From: Pelomonas margarita
GTDB lineage: Bacteria > Pseudomonadota > Gammaproteobacteria > Burkholderiales > Burkholderiaceae_C
Assembly (NCBI RefSeq): GCF_043555875.1
Contig: NZ_JBIGHW010000013.1
Coordinates: forward strand, 62,001 to 126,000
DNA length: 64,000 bases
Reading direction: 5' to 3'
The stretch's first letter is position 1. Each line of letters begins with the position of its first letter. The notes below the pieces were generated by a model. The model worked only from the letters and a program-made list of their open reading frames with translations. It was not told the DNA's origin and made no database searches. Shown here piece by piece: positions 49,386-57,951 of this stretch. The position numbers and the translations under genes are program-made.

Positions 49386-50039
49386 TCAGTTGCGACCGAA
49401 CAAACCCAGCCGCTGCGCTTCCAGCGCGGCTTCGGCGCGCGAGCTCACATTGAGCTTGCGGTAGATCTGCTTCACGTAGTCGGCGATGGTGTGACGTGAC
49501 AAGCCCAGCTGCACGCCGATCTCCGGCAGCGTGAAGCCCTTGGCCACGCGCAGCAGCACCTCGGTCTCGCGGTCGGTCAGCGACACCTCGTGCAGCAGCG
49601 AGGCGGCCGGCTTCTTCACCTGTGCGGCGAAGTAGGCAATGACCTTGCGTGCGATGGACGGCGACAGCGGCGGCTCGCCCTGGCTCATGCGTTGCAGCTG
49701 CTCCACCAACAGCTCGCGCGACTGCTCCTTCAGCAGGTAGCCGAAGGCCCCGGCCTGCAGTGCGGGGAACAGGTGCTCGTCGTCGTCGTGGATGGTGACG
49801 ATGACGGACTGCACTTCCGGCTGCTTCTCGCGCAGCGCGGCGATGACGTCGACGCCCGAGCCGTCCGGCAGGCCCAGGTCCAGCAGCGCCAGCGTGAAGC
49901 GCTGGCTGTTGACCAGGGCTAGGGCGTCCTGCACGCGCGAGCATTCGGTGATCTGCGCGTTGGCGAACACCTGCTTGATCAGGGCCTTCAGCCAGGCGCG
50001 GATCTCCGGGATGTCTTCGAGCAGCAGGATGTGGTTCAT
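49386..50039 (-). CDS. NarL/FixJ-type response regulator
   Basis: A 217-residue regulator: a receiver domain with an acidic pocket (LLLEDI) and phospho-acceptor Asp54 (ALLDLGLPDGSG), the lysine in GYLLKEQ, then a LuxR-type helix-turn-helix (LTDRETEVLLRVAKGFTLPEIGVQLGLSRHTIADYVKQIY region). It is the partner of the sensor kinase ending 25 bp upstream on the same strand. Target genes are unknown. Confidence 0.93.
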   Translation of the reverse strand: MNHILLLEDIPEIRAWLKALIKQVFANAQITECSRVQDALALVNSQRFTLALLDLGLPDGSGVDVIAALREKQPEVQSVIVTIHDDDEHLFPALQAGAFGYLLKEQSRELLVEQLQRMSQGEPPLSPSIARKVIAYFAAQVKKPAASLLHEVSLTDRETEVLLRVAKGFTLPEIGVQLGLSRHTIADYVKQIYRKLNVSSRAEAALEAQRLGLFGRN

Positions 50040-50064
50040 GGGGGGACCTTCGGGGGAACGAAAA

Positions 50065-51477
50065 CTAGAGCGGGATCGTCAAGCGGATGACGGTACCCCA
50101 GCCCGGGCCGGATTCGACCAAGCACTGGCCGTGCATTTGCTTGGCGCGTGACTTCATGCTCGCCATGCCATGGCCACGGTCCAGGCGGCCATCCAGCTCG
50201 GTCGGGATGCCCTGGCCGTTGTCCTGGATGGTGAGGATGAAGTCGCCGTCCTGCACGGCGCTGGAGATGGTCGCGTTGGTGGCGCCGCTGTGCTTGATGA
50301 TGTTGGAGACCGACTCGCGCAAGATGCGCGTTGTCTGCACGTAGGAGCGGGCCTGGAAGGTATGCTCGATGTCCTCGGCCGGGCTCTTCCACTCGGCCAG
50401 GATGTTGGCCTGGCCCAGCCGTGACACGACCTCGGCGCGCCAGTCGCCCAACGCGTCGATGAGGTGCACCGGCTTGCCGGTCAGGCCACGTACCGACAGC
50501 CGCATCTCCTCCAGCGCCTCGCGCGCCAGCGTCGAGATGCGGTCGGACTCGCTGGTGTGCACGATGGTCAGCAGCTTGGCGCCCAGGTCGTCGTGCAGGT
50601 CGGCGGCGATGCGCTTGCGTTCGCGTTCGGTCACCTGCTCCAGCTTCTGCTCGGCCAGTTGGCTGTGGCTGCGCTCCACCTCGGCGATGCGCTCGTTCAT
50701 GCGCTGCTCGATGGCGGTGGTGCGCTTCTCGGCCTCCACGCGCGCATGGGCCACGTGGTTCACGACCTGCAGCCCCAGCGCCAGCATCAGCACTGGCAGC
50801 GCCAAGCTCAGCCACGGCGAGGCGGTCAGCCACAGCGATTCGCTGAGCGGCGCCAGCGCCAGCTCGCCCAGCAGCGCCAGCATGGTGGGCAGCAGCAGTA
50901 GCACCATCAGGCGGAACTCGCGTTGCAGGCCATCGTCGGGGTCGACCTTCAGCCGCAGCCGGCGCAGCCACAGCGCCCAGCCCATGGCCGTGACCAGCTC
51001 CAGCGTCAGCACCACGTTCCAGATGGCAGGCAGGATGCCCACGCGGCCGCCCGTGAGCAGCAGGCTGGCCGGCACGATGAGGCACTGGATCAGCAGCGCG
51101 TGGTCTATCCAGCTGCGCTTCCAGTTCATCTGACGCAGCAGGTACTGCACGCCGCACAGCACCAGCAACGTCATCAGCAGCGGCCGCAGACCGGCGGCCG
51201 CCGGGGCGCCGGCGGCGCGCAGCACCACCCAGCTCAGCATCATGCCGACGAGGAAGTTGGCTGCGCGTTCGCGGTGGTGCAGCCCGGCCACGAGGCCCAC
51301 CACGGTGGCCATCAGGGCCAGCATGGCAGCCACCCAGCCGCGCAGGATGACGGCCCAGTCCGGCGTGGCTAAGGCTTGAGCGTGGGCAAGTGCGGGCCAG
51401 CACAGGGCCGCGCAGAGGAACAGGGCAGGGGGCAGGCGCCAAGGCCGGCGGGCCCTCGGCACGGTCGAGGCAATCAT
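50065..51477 (-). CDS. Sensor histidine kinase (HisKA_3 / NarX-type output)
   Basis: A 470-residue membrane sensor. The N-terminal 250 residues have a signal-like helix and about six to seven further transmembrane helices, resembling a 7TM sensor, followed by a coiled coil. The dimerisation motif ERERKRIAADLHDDLGAKL holds the phospho-histidine, and the ATPase domain has RESVSNIIKHSGA and DNGQGI plus GHGMASM. It phosphorylates the adjacent response regulator. CACAAT lies 8 nt before ATG 51477. It is divergent from ybeZ. Confidence 0.9.
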   Translation of the reverse strand: MIASTVPRARRPWRLPPALFLCAALCWPALAHAQALATPDWAVILRGWVAAMLALMATVVGLVAGLHHRERAANFLVGMMLSWVVLRAAGAPAAAGLRPLLMTLLVLCGVQYLLRQMNWKRSWIDHALLIQCLIVPASLLLTGGRVGILPAIWNVVLTLELVTAMGWALWLRRLRLKVDPDDGLQREFRLMVLLLLPTMLALLGELALAPLSESLWLTASPWLSLALPVLMLALGLQVVNHVAHARVEAEKRTTAIEQRMNERIAEVERSHSQLAEQKLEQVTERERKRIAADLHDDLGAKLLTIVHTSESDRISTLAREALEEMRLSVRGLTGKPVHLIDALGDWRAEVVSRLGQANILAEWKSPAEDIEHTFQARSYVQTTRILRESVSNIIKHSGATNATISSAVQDGDFILTIQDNGQGIPTELDGRLDRGHGMASMKSRAKQMHGQCLVESGPGWGTVIRLTIPL

Positions 51478-51485
51478 GGGCCGGC

Positions 51486-51491
51486 ATTGTG
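51486..51491 (-). promoter_or_regulatory. -10-like box 8 nt before the sensor kinase
   Basis: CACAAT on the minus strand (51491-51486) ends 8 nt before the ATG at 51477. No ribosome-binding site lies between. Confidence 0.35.
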
Positions 51492-51560
51492 AGGGAGGCC
51501 GGCGGGCCTGGCGGCGGGGAATGCACCAGCGCGGCGACAATTCAGGTTTTCCGTTTTCCG

Positions 51561-52529
51561 GTGTCCGCCGTGATCCTTCGCTTCGCCTTCGAACCCGTCG
51601 ACAACACCCGCCTGGCCCGCGTCTGCGGCAGCGTGGACGCGAACCTGCGCGACATCGAAGCGGCGCTCGGCGTCAAGATCACGCGGCGCGACGCCGAGTT
51701 TCGTGTCAACGGCCTGAAGGCCGCCGCCGAGCGCACGCAGTCGCTGCTGGAGGCCTTGTACGAGCGTGCCCGCCGCCCGCTGGCGGCCGAGACGCTGCAG
51801 CTCGCGCTCGTGGAGGCCCAGGCGCCCGCGCCCGCCAAGACCGGCCCGGATGGCGATCTGGTGCTGCGCACGCGCCGCGCCGACCTGTCCGCCCGCACGC
51901 CGCGCCAGCACCAGTACCTGCAGCAGATCCTGTCGCACGACATCACCTTCGGCCTCGGCCCGGCCGGCACCGGCAAGACCTTCCTGGCCGTGGCCTGTGC
52001 GGTGGACGCGCTTGAGCGCGCCAGCGTGCAGCGCATCATCCTGACCCGCCCGGCCGTTGAGGCCGGCGAGCGCCTGGGTTTCCTGCCGGGCGACCTGACG
52101 CAGAAGGTCGACCCCTACCTGCGCCCGCTGTACGACGCGCTGTACGACCTGCTGGGCTTCGACCGCGTGACCAAGGCCTTCGAGAAGGGCCAGCTCGAAG
52201 TGGCGCCGCTGGCCTTCATGCGCGGTCGCACGCTGAACCACGCCTTCGTCATCCTGGACGAGGCACAGAACACAACGCCCGAGCAGATGAAGATGTTCCT
52301 GACCCGCATCGGCTTCGGCAGTCGTTGCGTCGTCACCGGCGACACCAGCCAGATTGACCTGCCGCGCGGCGTGATGTCCGGCCTCATCGATGCAGAGCGC
52401 GTGCTGGCCAAGGTCAAGGGCATCGCGATGACGCGCTTCACCAGCGCGGACGTCGTGCGCCACCCGCTGGTGGCGCGCATCGTCGAGGCCTACGAAGCGC
52501 GTGCCAAGCGCGAAGCGAGAGAAGCATGA
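51561..52529 (+). CDS. ybeZ: PhoH-like ATPase YbeZ
   Basis: A 322-residue PhoH-family P-loop protein. An N-terminal KH-like region (about 1-100) precedes the ATPase core with Walker A GPAGTGKTF, TRPAVEAGERLGFLPGD and Walker B FVILDEAQNT. YbeZ works with the RNase YbeY in rRNA maturation and ribosome quality control. The next gene is ybeY, overlapping by 4 bases. The start is GTG 51561 or GTG 51570; no ATG fits. GACAAT at 51536-51541 is a likely -10 box, giving a short leader. Confidence 0.92.
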   Translation: MSAVILRFAFEPVDNTRLARVCGSVDANLRDIEAALGVKITRRDAEFRVNGLKAAAERTQSLLEALYERARRPLAAETLQLALVEAQAPAPAKTGPDGDLVLRTRRADLSARTPRQHQYLQQILSHDITFGLGPAGTGKTFLAVACAVDALERASVQRIILTRPAVEAGERLGFLPGDLTQKVDPYLRPLYDALYDLLGFDRVTKAFEKGQLEVAPLAFMRGRTLNHAFVILDEAQNTTPEQMKMFLTRIGFGSRCVVTGDTSQIDLPRGVMSGLIDAERVLAKVKGIAMTRFTSADVVRHPLVARIVEAYEARAKREAREA

Positions 52530-52975
52530 GCCCCCGTCCCGAACTGAGCCTGTCCCTGCAATTCGCCGATCCGCGCCACCGCGCGCTGCTGCCGCGCCAC
52601 AAGGTGCAGCGCTTCATCCGCGCGGCGCTGGAGCTGCCGGGCGAGATCGCCGTGCGCATCGTCGATGCCGAGGAAGGCCGCGCGCTGAACCGCGAGTACC
52701 GCAGCAAGGACTACGCGACCAACGTGCTGACCTTCGACTACAGCCACGAGCCGGTCGTCGGCGCCGACCTCGTCATCTGCGCCGAGGTGGTCGAGCAGGA
52801 AGCCGCCGAGATGGGCATCCCGCTGCTGGATCACTACGCGCACATGCTCGTGCACGGCACGCTGCATGCGCAGGGCTACGACCACGAGGAAGACGACGAG
52901 GCCGAGTGCATGGAGGCGCGCGAGACCGAGATCCTTGCTGGCCTCGGCGTGGCCGACCCCTACCGCAAGGCTTAG
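52526..52975 (+). CDS. ybeY: Endoribonuclease YbeY
   Basis: A 149-residue zinc-dependent RNase needed for 16S rRNA 3' maturation and ribosome quality control. The metal motif HGTLHAQGYDH (about 112-122) has its three histidines, and NREYRSKDYATNVLTF is the conserved core. ATG 52526 overlaps the ybeZ stop (ATGA). The 3' end overlaps the convergent CorA-family gene by 4 bases. Confidence 0.96.
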   Translation: MSPRPELSLSLQFADPRHRALLPRHKVQRFIRAALELPGEIAVRIVDAEEGRALNREYRSKDYATNVLTFDYSHEPVVGADLVICAEVVEQEAAEMGIPLLDHYAHMLVHGTLHAQGYDHEEDDEAECMEARETEILAGLGVADPYRKA

Positions 52976-54075
52976 CGACTGCTCAGGTAGCGCTTGCTGC
53001 GGAACAGCAGCCACAGCCCCATCGCTAGCGCGCCGATCAGCGCGATGGATTCCCAGAAACCGTTCGGGTTCTTGATCAGCGGCATCCACTCGAAGTTCAT
53101 GCCGAAGATGCCGGTGATGAGGTTCAGCGGCAGGAAGATGGCGGTCAGCACCGTCAACGTGCGCATGATGCTGTTGGTGCGGTGGCCCAGCGCGCTGAAG
53201 TGCATCTGCACGGCCGATTCGGCCGAGGACTCCAGCCGCCGCACATGCGTCAGCACGCGCTCCACATGCTCCAGCACGTCGCGCGAGCGCACGCGCAGCA
53301 GCTCGCGCTCGCGCGTCACGTGCGGGTCGCCGTCGGCGGGCCATTCGTCCAGCGCGTCTATCCATTCCTGGATCGCGCTGCGCTGGTCCTCGCAGGTGTC
53401 TTCCAGCCGGTGCAGCGCATCGCGGCTTTCGAGCAGCAGCGGCCAGTCATCGAACTCGCTGCTCTGGTCCAGCAGCACGCGTTGCAGCGTGCCGAGCTGG
53501 CGCGTCAGCAGCCGGCGCAGCTCCAGGTAGCTGTCCACCATGTGGTTAACCATGCGCAACATCAGGTCGGCGGGGCTGCTTGGCAAGCGGGCGCTGCCCC
53601 GCGCGGGCGCCTTCTCGCGGCCCTCGGTCAGGCGGTCCAGCTTCTGCGCGAAGAACTCGCGCACCTGGCAGTCGGTCGGGTGCACGGTGACCAGCACGCG
53701 GTCGAACACCGCGAAGCCCACTGGGCTGGTGTCGATCGCGCGCAGCGCGCGCTGCGCCGAGGCCAGCGTGCCGTGCTCGTCGTCGACGAACAGGTCCTGG
53801 CTGCCCGGCGCCGCGGCCAGGCGGCGGAACACCAGCATGTCGTACCAGGACGTGTAGTCGAAGTGCGAGGGCAGCTGGTTGTTGATCAGGTCCGACACAT
53901 GCAGGTCGACGATGTTGCCGCAGCCCCAGCGCGACAGCGCCTGCTGCACGGCCGCCTCGCCCACCTCGAACTCGCGCCGGCCGTAGCCCAGCCACAGGAA
54001 ACCCTGGGCCGGCAGCGCGTCAGGCAGGGCCGGCAGCTCCGTGAAGCTGTCGGCCTGGATGTGGAACACCCGCAT
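52972..54075 (-). CDS. CorA-family divalent cation transporter
   Basis: A 367-residue membrane protein. A long cytoplasmic alpha/beta and helical domain is followed by two C-terminal transmembrane helices, with the selectivity motif GMN in GIFGMNFEWMP. CorA members carry magnesium, while the ZntB subgroup exports or imports zinc. The sequence after GMN (FEWMPLI) does not settle which. It would form a pentameric channel. It lies 4 bp downstream of hemB on the same strand. In enterobacteria corC/ybeX follows ybeZ-ybeY, so a cation transporter here may be a functional stand-in, which is speculation. Confidence 0.88.
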   Translation of the reverse strand: MRVFHIQADSFTELPALPDALPAQGFLWLGYGRREFEVGEAAVQQALSRWGCGNIVDLHVSDLINNQLPSHFDYTSWYDMLVFRRLAAAPGSQDLFVDDEHGTLASAQRALRAIDTSPVGFAVFDRVLVTVHPTDCQVREFFAQKLDRLTEGREKAPARGSARLPSSPADLMLRMVNHMVDSYLELRRLLTRQLGTLQRVLLDQSSEFDDWPLLLESRDALHRLEDTCEDQRSAIQEWIDALDEWPADGDPHVTRERELLRVRSRDVLEHVERVLTHVRRLESSAESAVQMHFSALGHRTNSIMRTLTVLTAIFLPLNLITGIFGMNFEWMPLIKNPNGFWESIALIGALAMGLWLLFRSKRYLSSR

Positions 54076-54079
54076 GGGC

Positions 54080-55096
<1,017 letters not shown>

Positions 55097-55178
55097 GGCG
55101 AATCCTAGAACGGGACAGGCAGTTGAAGAGGCTGCGGCCCGGTGCGTGATGGACGACACATCCCGGCGTCATTTATTC

Positions 55179-55208
55179 GTGACGCCCCCCGCTCAAGCGC
55201 GCTAAACT
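55179..55208 (+). promoter_or_regulatory. Candidate promoter of the small RNA
   Basis: GTGACG (55179-55184) and TAAACT (55203-55208), 18 nt apart, each match 4 of 6 consensus bases. They precede the structured, terminator-ended region by a few bases. Confidence 0.4.
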
Positions 55209-55214
55209 TGGTCC

Positions 55215-55326
55215 TGAATGATAGCCGCAAGGCTGTTGTTCCCTGCTTTTCCTCCCTGAGCAGGAGCCTTAGCGTGATGACAGCGATAAGGCTTTCTCGG
55301 CCCCGGTTTTTACCGGGGCCTTTTTT
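55215..55326 (+). ncRNA. Probable small structured RNA between hemB and hemJ
   Basis: About 110 nt, with no ORF, ending in a strong intrinsic terminator. Predicted stems are: 55221-55226 with 55231-55236 around a GCAA tetraloop; CCTGC (55242-55246) with GCAGG (55260-55264); GCCTTA (55266-55271) with TAAGGC (55287-55292); and the terminator (55299-55320). The 5' end is inferred from the promoter candidate. I recall a conserved RNA motif reported next to hemB in Burkholderiales that may be this element, but cannot verify it here. A leader for hemJ is less likely, because the terminator lies before that gene. Confidence 0.65.
55299..55326 (+). terminator. Rho-independent terminator of the small RNA
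   Basis: GGCCCCGG (55299-55306), loop TTTTTA, CCGGGGCC (55313-55320) and six T (55321-55326). This is a perfect 8-bp stem and one of the strongest terminators in the window. No coding gene on the plus strand precedes it. Confidence 0.95.
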
Positions 55327-55386
55327 ATTCCGGCGCCGTTTCTGCAGACGCCGTGCGGGTTCGGCATGGGCAGTGGAAACCCTGCC

Positions 55387-55392
55387 CATAAT
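55387..55392 (+). promoter_or_regulatory. -10-like box 7 nt before hemJ
   Basis: CATAAT (55387-55392) ends 7 nt before ATG 55400 and matches five of six -10 positions. No Shine-Dalgarno intervenes. Confidence 0.45.
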
Positions 55393-55399
55393 CGCCGCC

Positions 55400-55828
55400 A
55401 TGCTCTGGGTCAAAGCCTTTCACATCGTCTTTGTCGCCGCGTGGTTTGCAGGCCTGTTCTACCTGCCGCGCATCTTCGTGAACCTCGCCATGGTGCCGGC
55501 GGACAGCCACGCCGAGCGCGAACGCCTGCTGTTGATGGCGCACAAGCTGCATCGCTTCACCAGCCTGCTGATGGGCGTGGCGCTGGTGCTGGGCCTGTGG
55601 GTGTGGCTGGGCTGGGGTGTGGGTCGCTTTGCGGGCACGGGCTGGCTGCACGCCAAGCTGCTGCTGGTGTTGGGCGTGATCGGCTATCACCACATGAACC
55701 GTCGTCTGCTGCGGGGCTTCGAGGAGCTGTCCAACCGGCGCAGCCACCGCTGGTTCCGCGTCTACAACGAGGTGTCGGTGCTGCTGTTCGCCGCCATTGT
55801 GGTGCTGGCGACGGTCAAGCCCTTCTGA
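55400..55828 (+). CDS. hemJ: Protoporphyrinogen oxidase HemJ (CopD-like)
   Basis: A 142-residue membrane protein with four helices. The sequence matches HemJ, the third type of protoporphyrinogen IX oxidase. The hallmark KAFHIVFVAAWFAGLFYLPR with its conserved histidine starts the protein. The WLHAKLLLV block supplies the conserved lysine, and a YHHMNRRLLRGFE segment follows. Automatic annotation often labels such proteins CopD family. Its nearness to hemB, on the other side of the small RNA, supports a role in heme synthesis. Confidence 0.85.
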   Translation: MLWVKAFHIVFVAAWFAGLFYLPRIFVNLAMVPADSHAERERLLLMAHKLHRFTSLLMGVALVLGLWVWLGWGVGRFAGTGWLHAKLLLVLGVIGYHHMNRRLLRGFEELSNRRSHRWFRVYNEVSVLLFAAIVVLATVKPF

Positions 55829-55878
55829 CCGGCATGGCAGTTCCTCGCCGGGCGGCGTGCCGCATCGATGGCTGAGCC

Positions 55879-56979
55879 ATGAGGCGTCGGCAGAGTTCCG
55901 CCACCTGGCTGTTCCTGGCTCATGTCGGGCTGGTCATCTACGCCAGCCTGTACCCTTTCTGGCCCTGGCGCTGGCCGCCGGGCCTGGGCGTGCCTTGGTT
56001 GTTCAGCCTGCCGTGGCCGCGCCAGCTGTTTGCCTATGACCTAGAGGCCAACCTGGTGGGCTACGTCCCGCTGGGCCTGCTGGGGTTTGCCGCGGCCATG
56101 CGCTCGGGCCGGGGGCTGAGGGGCGGGCTGCTGCTGGGTCTGCTGCCGGCGCCGTTGCTGTCGCTGGCCATGGAGACGCTGCAGTTCAGCCTGCCCGGGC
56201 GGGTGCCTTCCTTGTCTGACTGGGCGCTGAACACCGCAGGCGGCGTGCTGGGGTGCTTGCTGGGGTTGGCGCTGCACGGCCTGGGCGGCTTGCGCCGCTG
56301 GGAGGATCTGCGCGATCACTGGTTCGGCAGCAGCAGTGCGCCGGCCCTGGCCTTGCTGGCGCTGTGGCCGGTGGCCCTGCTGTACCCGACGCCCCTGCCT
56401 TTTGGCCTGGGCCAGTGGCTGCCCTGGTGGCGTGATCTGCTGCTGGAGGCGCTGGCCGGCACGCCCTGGGCGCTGAGCTGGGGCGAGACGGTCACCGTGG
56501 AACATGAGTTGCCGCCCGGCTTGCAGTCGCTGGCGATCGCGCTGGGGCTGGTGACGCCGGTGCTGCTGATGATCACGGTGGCCCGGCCCGGGTTGCGCCG
56601 CCTGGTGTTGGCCGGCGGTGCGATCGCGCTGGGCCTGGCGGGCACGGCGACCTCGACGGCCATGGTGTTCGGCCCGGGTCACGCCTGGGCCTGGCTCAGC
56701 GACGCGACTCGGCCCGGCGTGGGGGCGGGCATGGTGCTGGCCGCGCTGTCCTGCCTGCTGCCCTCGCGGGTGGCCGCGGCGCTGGGGCTGCTCGCGCTGT
56801 GCGCGCTCATCGGGCTGATCAGCGTCGCGCCGAGCGACCCCTACCTGGCCCTGAACATGCAGGCCTGGGAGCATGGCCGTTTCGTCAACCTCTACGGGCT
56901 GACCCGCTGGGTGGCCTGGACTTGGCCCTTCGTGGCCCTGGTCTGGCTCGCAGCGCGGCTCGTGCAGAAATCACAGTGA
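55879..56979 (+). CDS. VanZ-like family membrane protein
   Basis: A 366-residue integral membrane protein with about ten hydrophobic helices. The N-terminal part carries the VanZ pattern (YASLYPFWPW, DLEANLVGYVPLGLLGFA, METLQFSLPGRVPSLSDWALNTAGGVLG region). VanZ contributes to low-level teicoplanin resistance in enterococci, but in Gram-negatives the role is unknown and often tied to envelope or polysaccharide functions. A C-terminal half with several more helices is additional. It follows hemJ after 50 bp. Confidence 0.8.
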   Translation: MRRRQSSATWLFLAHVGLVIYASLYPFWPWRWPPGLGVPWLFSLPWPRQLFAYDLEANLVGYVPLGLLGFAAAMRSGRGLRGGLLLGLLPAPLLSLAMETLQFSLPGRVPSLSDWALNTAGGVLGCLLGLALHGLGGLRRWEDLRDHWFGSSSAPALALLALWPVALLYPTPLPFGLGQWLPWWRDLLLEALAGTPWALSWGETVTVEHELPPGLQSLAIALGLVTPVLLMITVARPGLRRLVLAGGAIALGLAGTATSTAMVFGPGHAWAWLSDATRPGVGAGMVLAALSCLLPSRVAAALGLLALCALIGLISVAPSDPYLALNMQAWEHGRFVNLYGLTRWVAWTWPFVALVWLAARLVQKSQ

Positions 56980-56981
56980 GC

Positions 56982-56987
56982 GAGAAT
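56982..56987 (+). promoter_or_regulatory. -10-like box 8 nt before the ferredoxin gene
   Basis: GAGAAT (56982-56987) ends 8 nt before ATG 56996 with no ribosome-binding site between. It directly follows the VanZ stop codon. Confidence 0.35.
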
Positions 56988-56995
56988 CTACCGCG

Positions 56996-57322
56996 ATGAG
57001 TTACTACCAGCGTCACGTCTTTTTCTGCTTGAACCAGCGCGCCAATGGCGAGGCCAGCTGTGCCGACCATGACGCGCAGGGCGCTTTCGATCACTGCAAG
57101 TCCCGCGTGAAGCAACTGGGCCTGGCCGGCAAGGATGGCGTGCGCGTCAACAAGGCCGGTTGCCTGGATCGCTGTGCCGGCGGGCCGGTCGCCGTCGTCT
57201 ACCCCGAGGCTGTCTGGTATTCGTGGGTGGATCAGAGCGACATCGACGAGATCGTGGAGAGCCACCTGCGCGACGGCAAGGTGGTCGAGCGCCTGGTGCT
57301 GCCGGACGCTGTCGGCCGATGA
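56996..57322 (+). CDS. Thioredoxin-like [2Fe-2S] ferredoxin
   Basis: A 108-residue protein with the thioredoxin-like ferredoxin pattern. Cys11 and Cys22 (CX10C) and Cys56 and Cys60 (CX3C in KAGCLDRCAGGP) are the expected cluster ligands; Cys34 is extra. The fold is the one found in the NuoE-type subunit and in Aquifex ferredoxin. Its redox partner is unknown. The ATGA overlap with the following hydrolase gene (57319-57322) shows the two are expressed together. Confidence 0.88.
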   Translation: MSYYQRHVFFCLNQRANGEASCADHDAQGAFDHCKSRVKQLGLAGKDGVRVNKAGCLDRCAGGPVAVVYPEAVWYSWVDQSDIDEIVESHLRDGKVVERLVLPDAVGR

Positions 57323-57942
57323 ACGCCCAGACCGAGAAGCGCCTCGTGCCCGGCCCAGCCGGCCAGATCGAGGTGGCCATCGACCTGCCGCCGGGCGGCG
57401 TGGCGTCTGTGGGAACGGCGCTGATCTGCCATCCCAATCCCACGCAGGGCGGCACGATGGACAACAAGGTTGTGCAGACTGTGGCGCGCGCGTTCCTGCA
57501 ACTGGGCTGGCGTGCCGTGCGCTTCAACTTCCGTGGCATCGGCCAGTCCGAAGGCGCATGGGACGGGGGCCGCGGCGAGGTGGATGACGCGCTGGCCGTA
57601 CTGGACGCTGTGCGCGTGCCCGGCGAGGCGCTGGTGCTGGCCGGCTTCTCGTTCGGCGGCTACGTCGCGTCGCGCGCGGCGCAACGCATGGCCGAGCCTG
57701 CGCAGCGCCTGGTGCTCGTGGGCCCGGCGACCAGCCGTTTCGACACCGCTCCCGTGCCGGCCGACACCGTGGTCATCCACGGCGAGGTGGACGACGTGGT
57801 GCCGCTCTCGTCCGTGCTCGACTGGGCGCGGCCGCAGAGCCTGCCCGTTATCGTCGTCCCCGGCGTGGGCCATTTCTTTCATGGGCAGCTGCCGCTGCTC
57901 AAGTCCCTGGTGGTGCGTGCCTTTGATCCGGCGCGTGCCTGA
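57319..57942 (+). CDS. Alpha/beta hydrolase (COG2945 type)
   Basis: A 207-residue small alpha/beta hydrolase. It has the HPNPTQGGTMDNKVV segment near the start, the nucleophile serine in LAGFSFGGYVA, an aspartate in IHGEVDDVVP and the histidine in PGVGHFFHGQ, a complete triad. This compact type lacks a lid domain. The substrate is unknown. It overlaps the ferredoxin gene by 4 bases and is 9 bp before the carboxypeptidase gene, so all three may share a transcript. Confidence 0.87.
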   Translation: MNAQTEKRLVPGPAGQIEVAIDLPPGGVASVGTALICHPNPTQGGTMDNKVVQTVARAFLQLGWRAVRFNFRGIGQSEGAWDGGRGEVDDALAVLDAVRVPGEALVLAGFSFGGYVASRAAQRMAEPAQRLVLVGPATSRFDTAPVPADTVVIHGEVDDVVPLSSVLDWARPQSLPVIVVPGVGHFFHGQLPLLKSLVVRAFDPARA

Positions 57943-57951
57943 ATTGAATCG

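Noticed and set aside
55142..55399. An extended N-terminus for hemJ through the terminator region
   Set aside because: The open frame crosses a strong terminator and lacks similarity; the HemJ family begins at the ATG at 55400.
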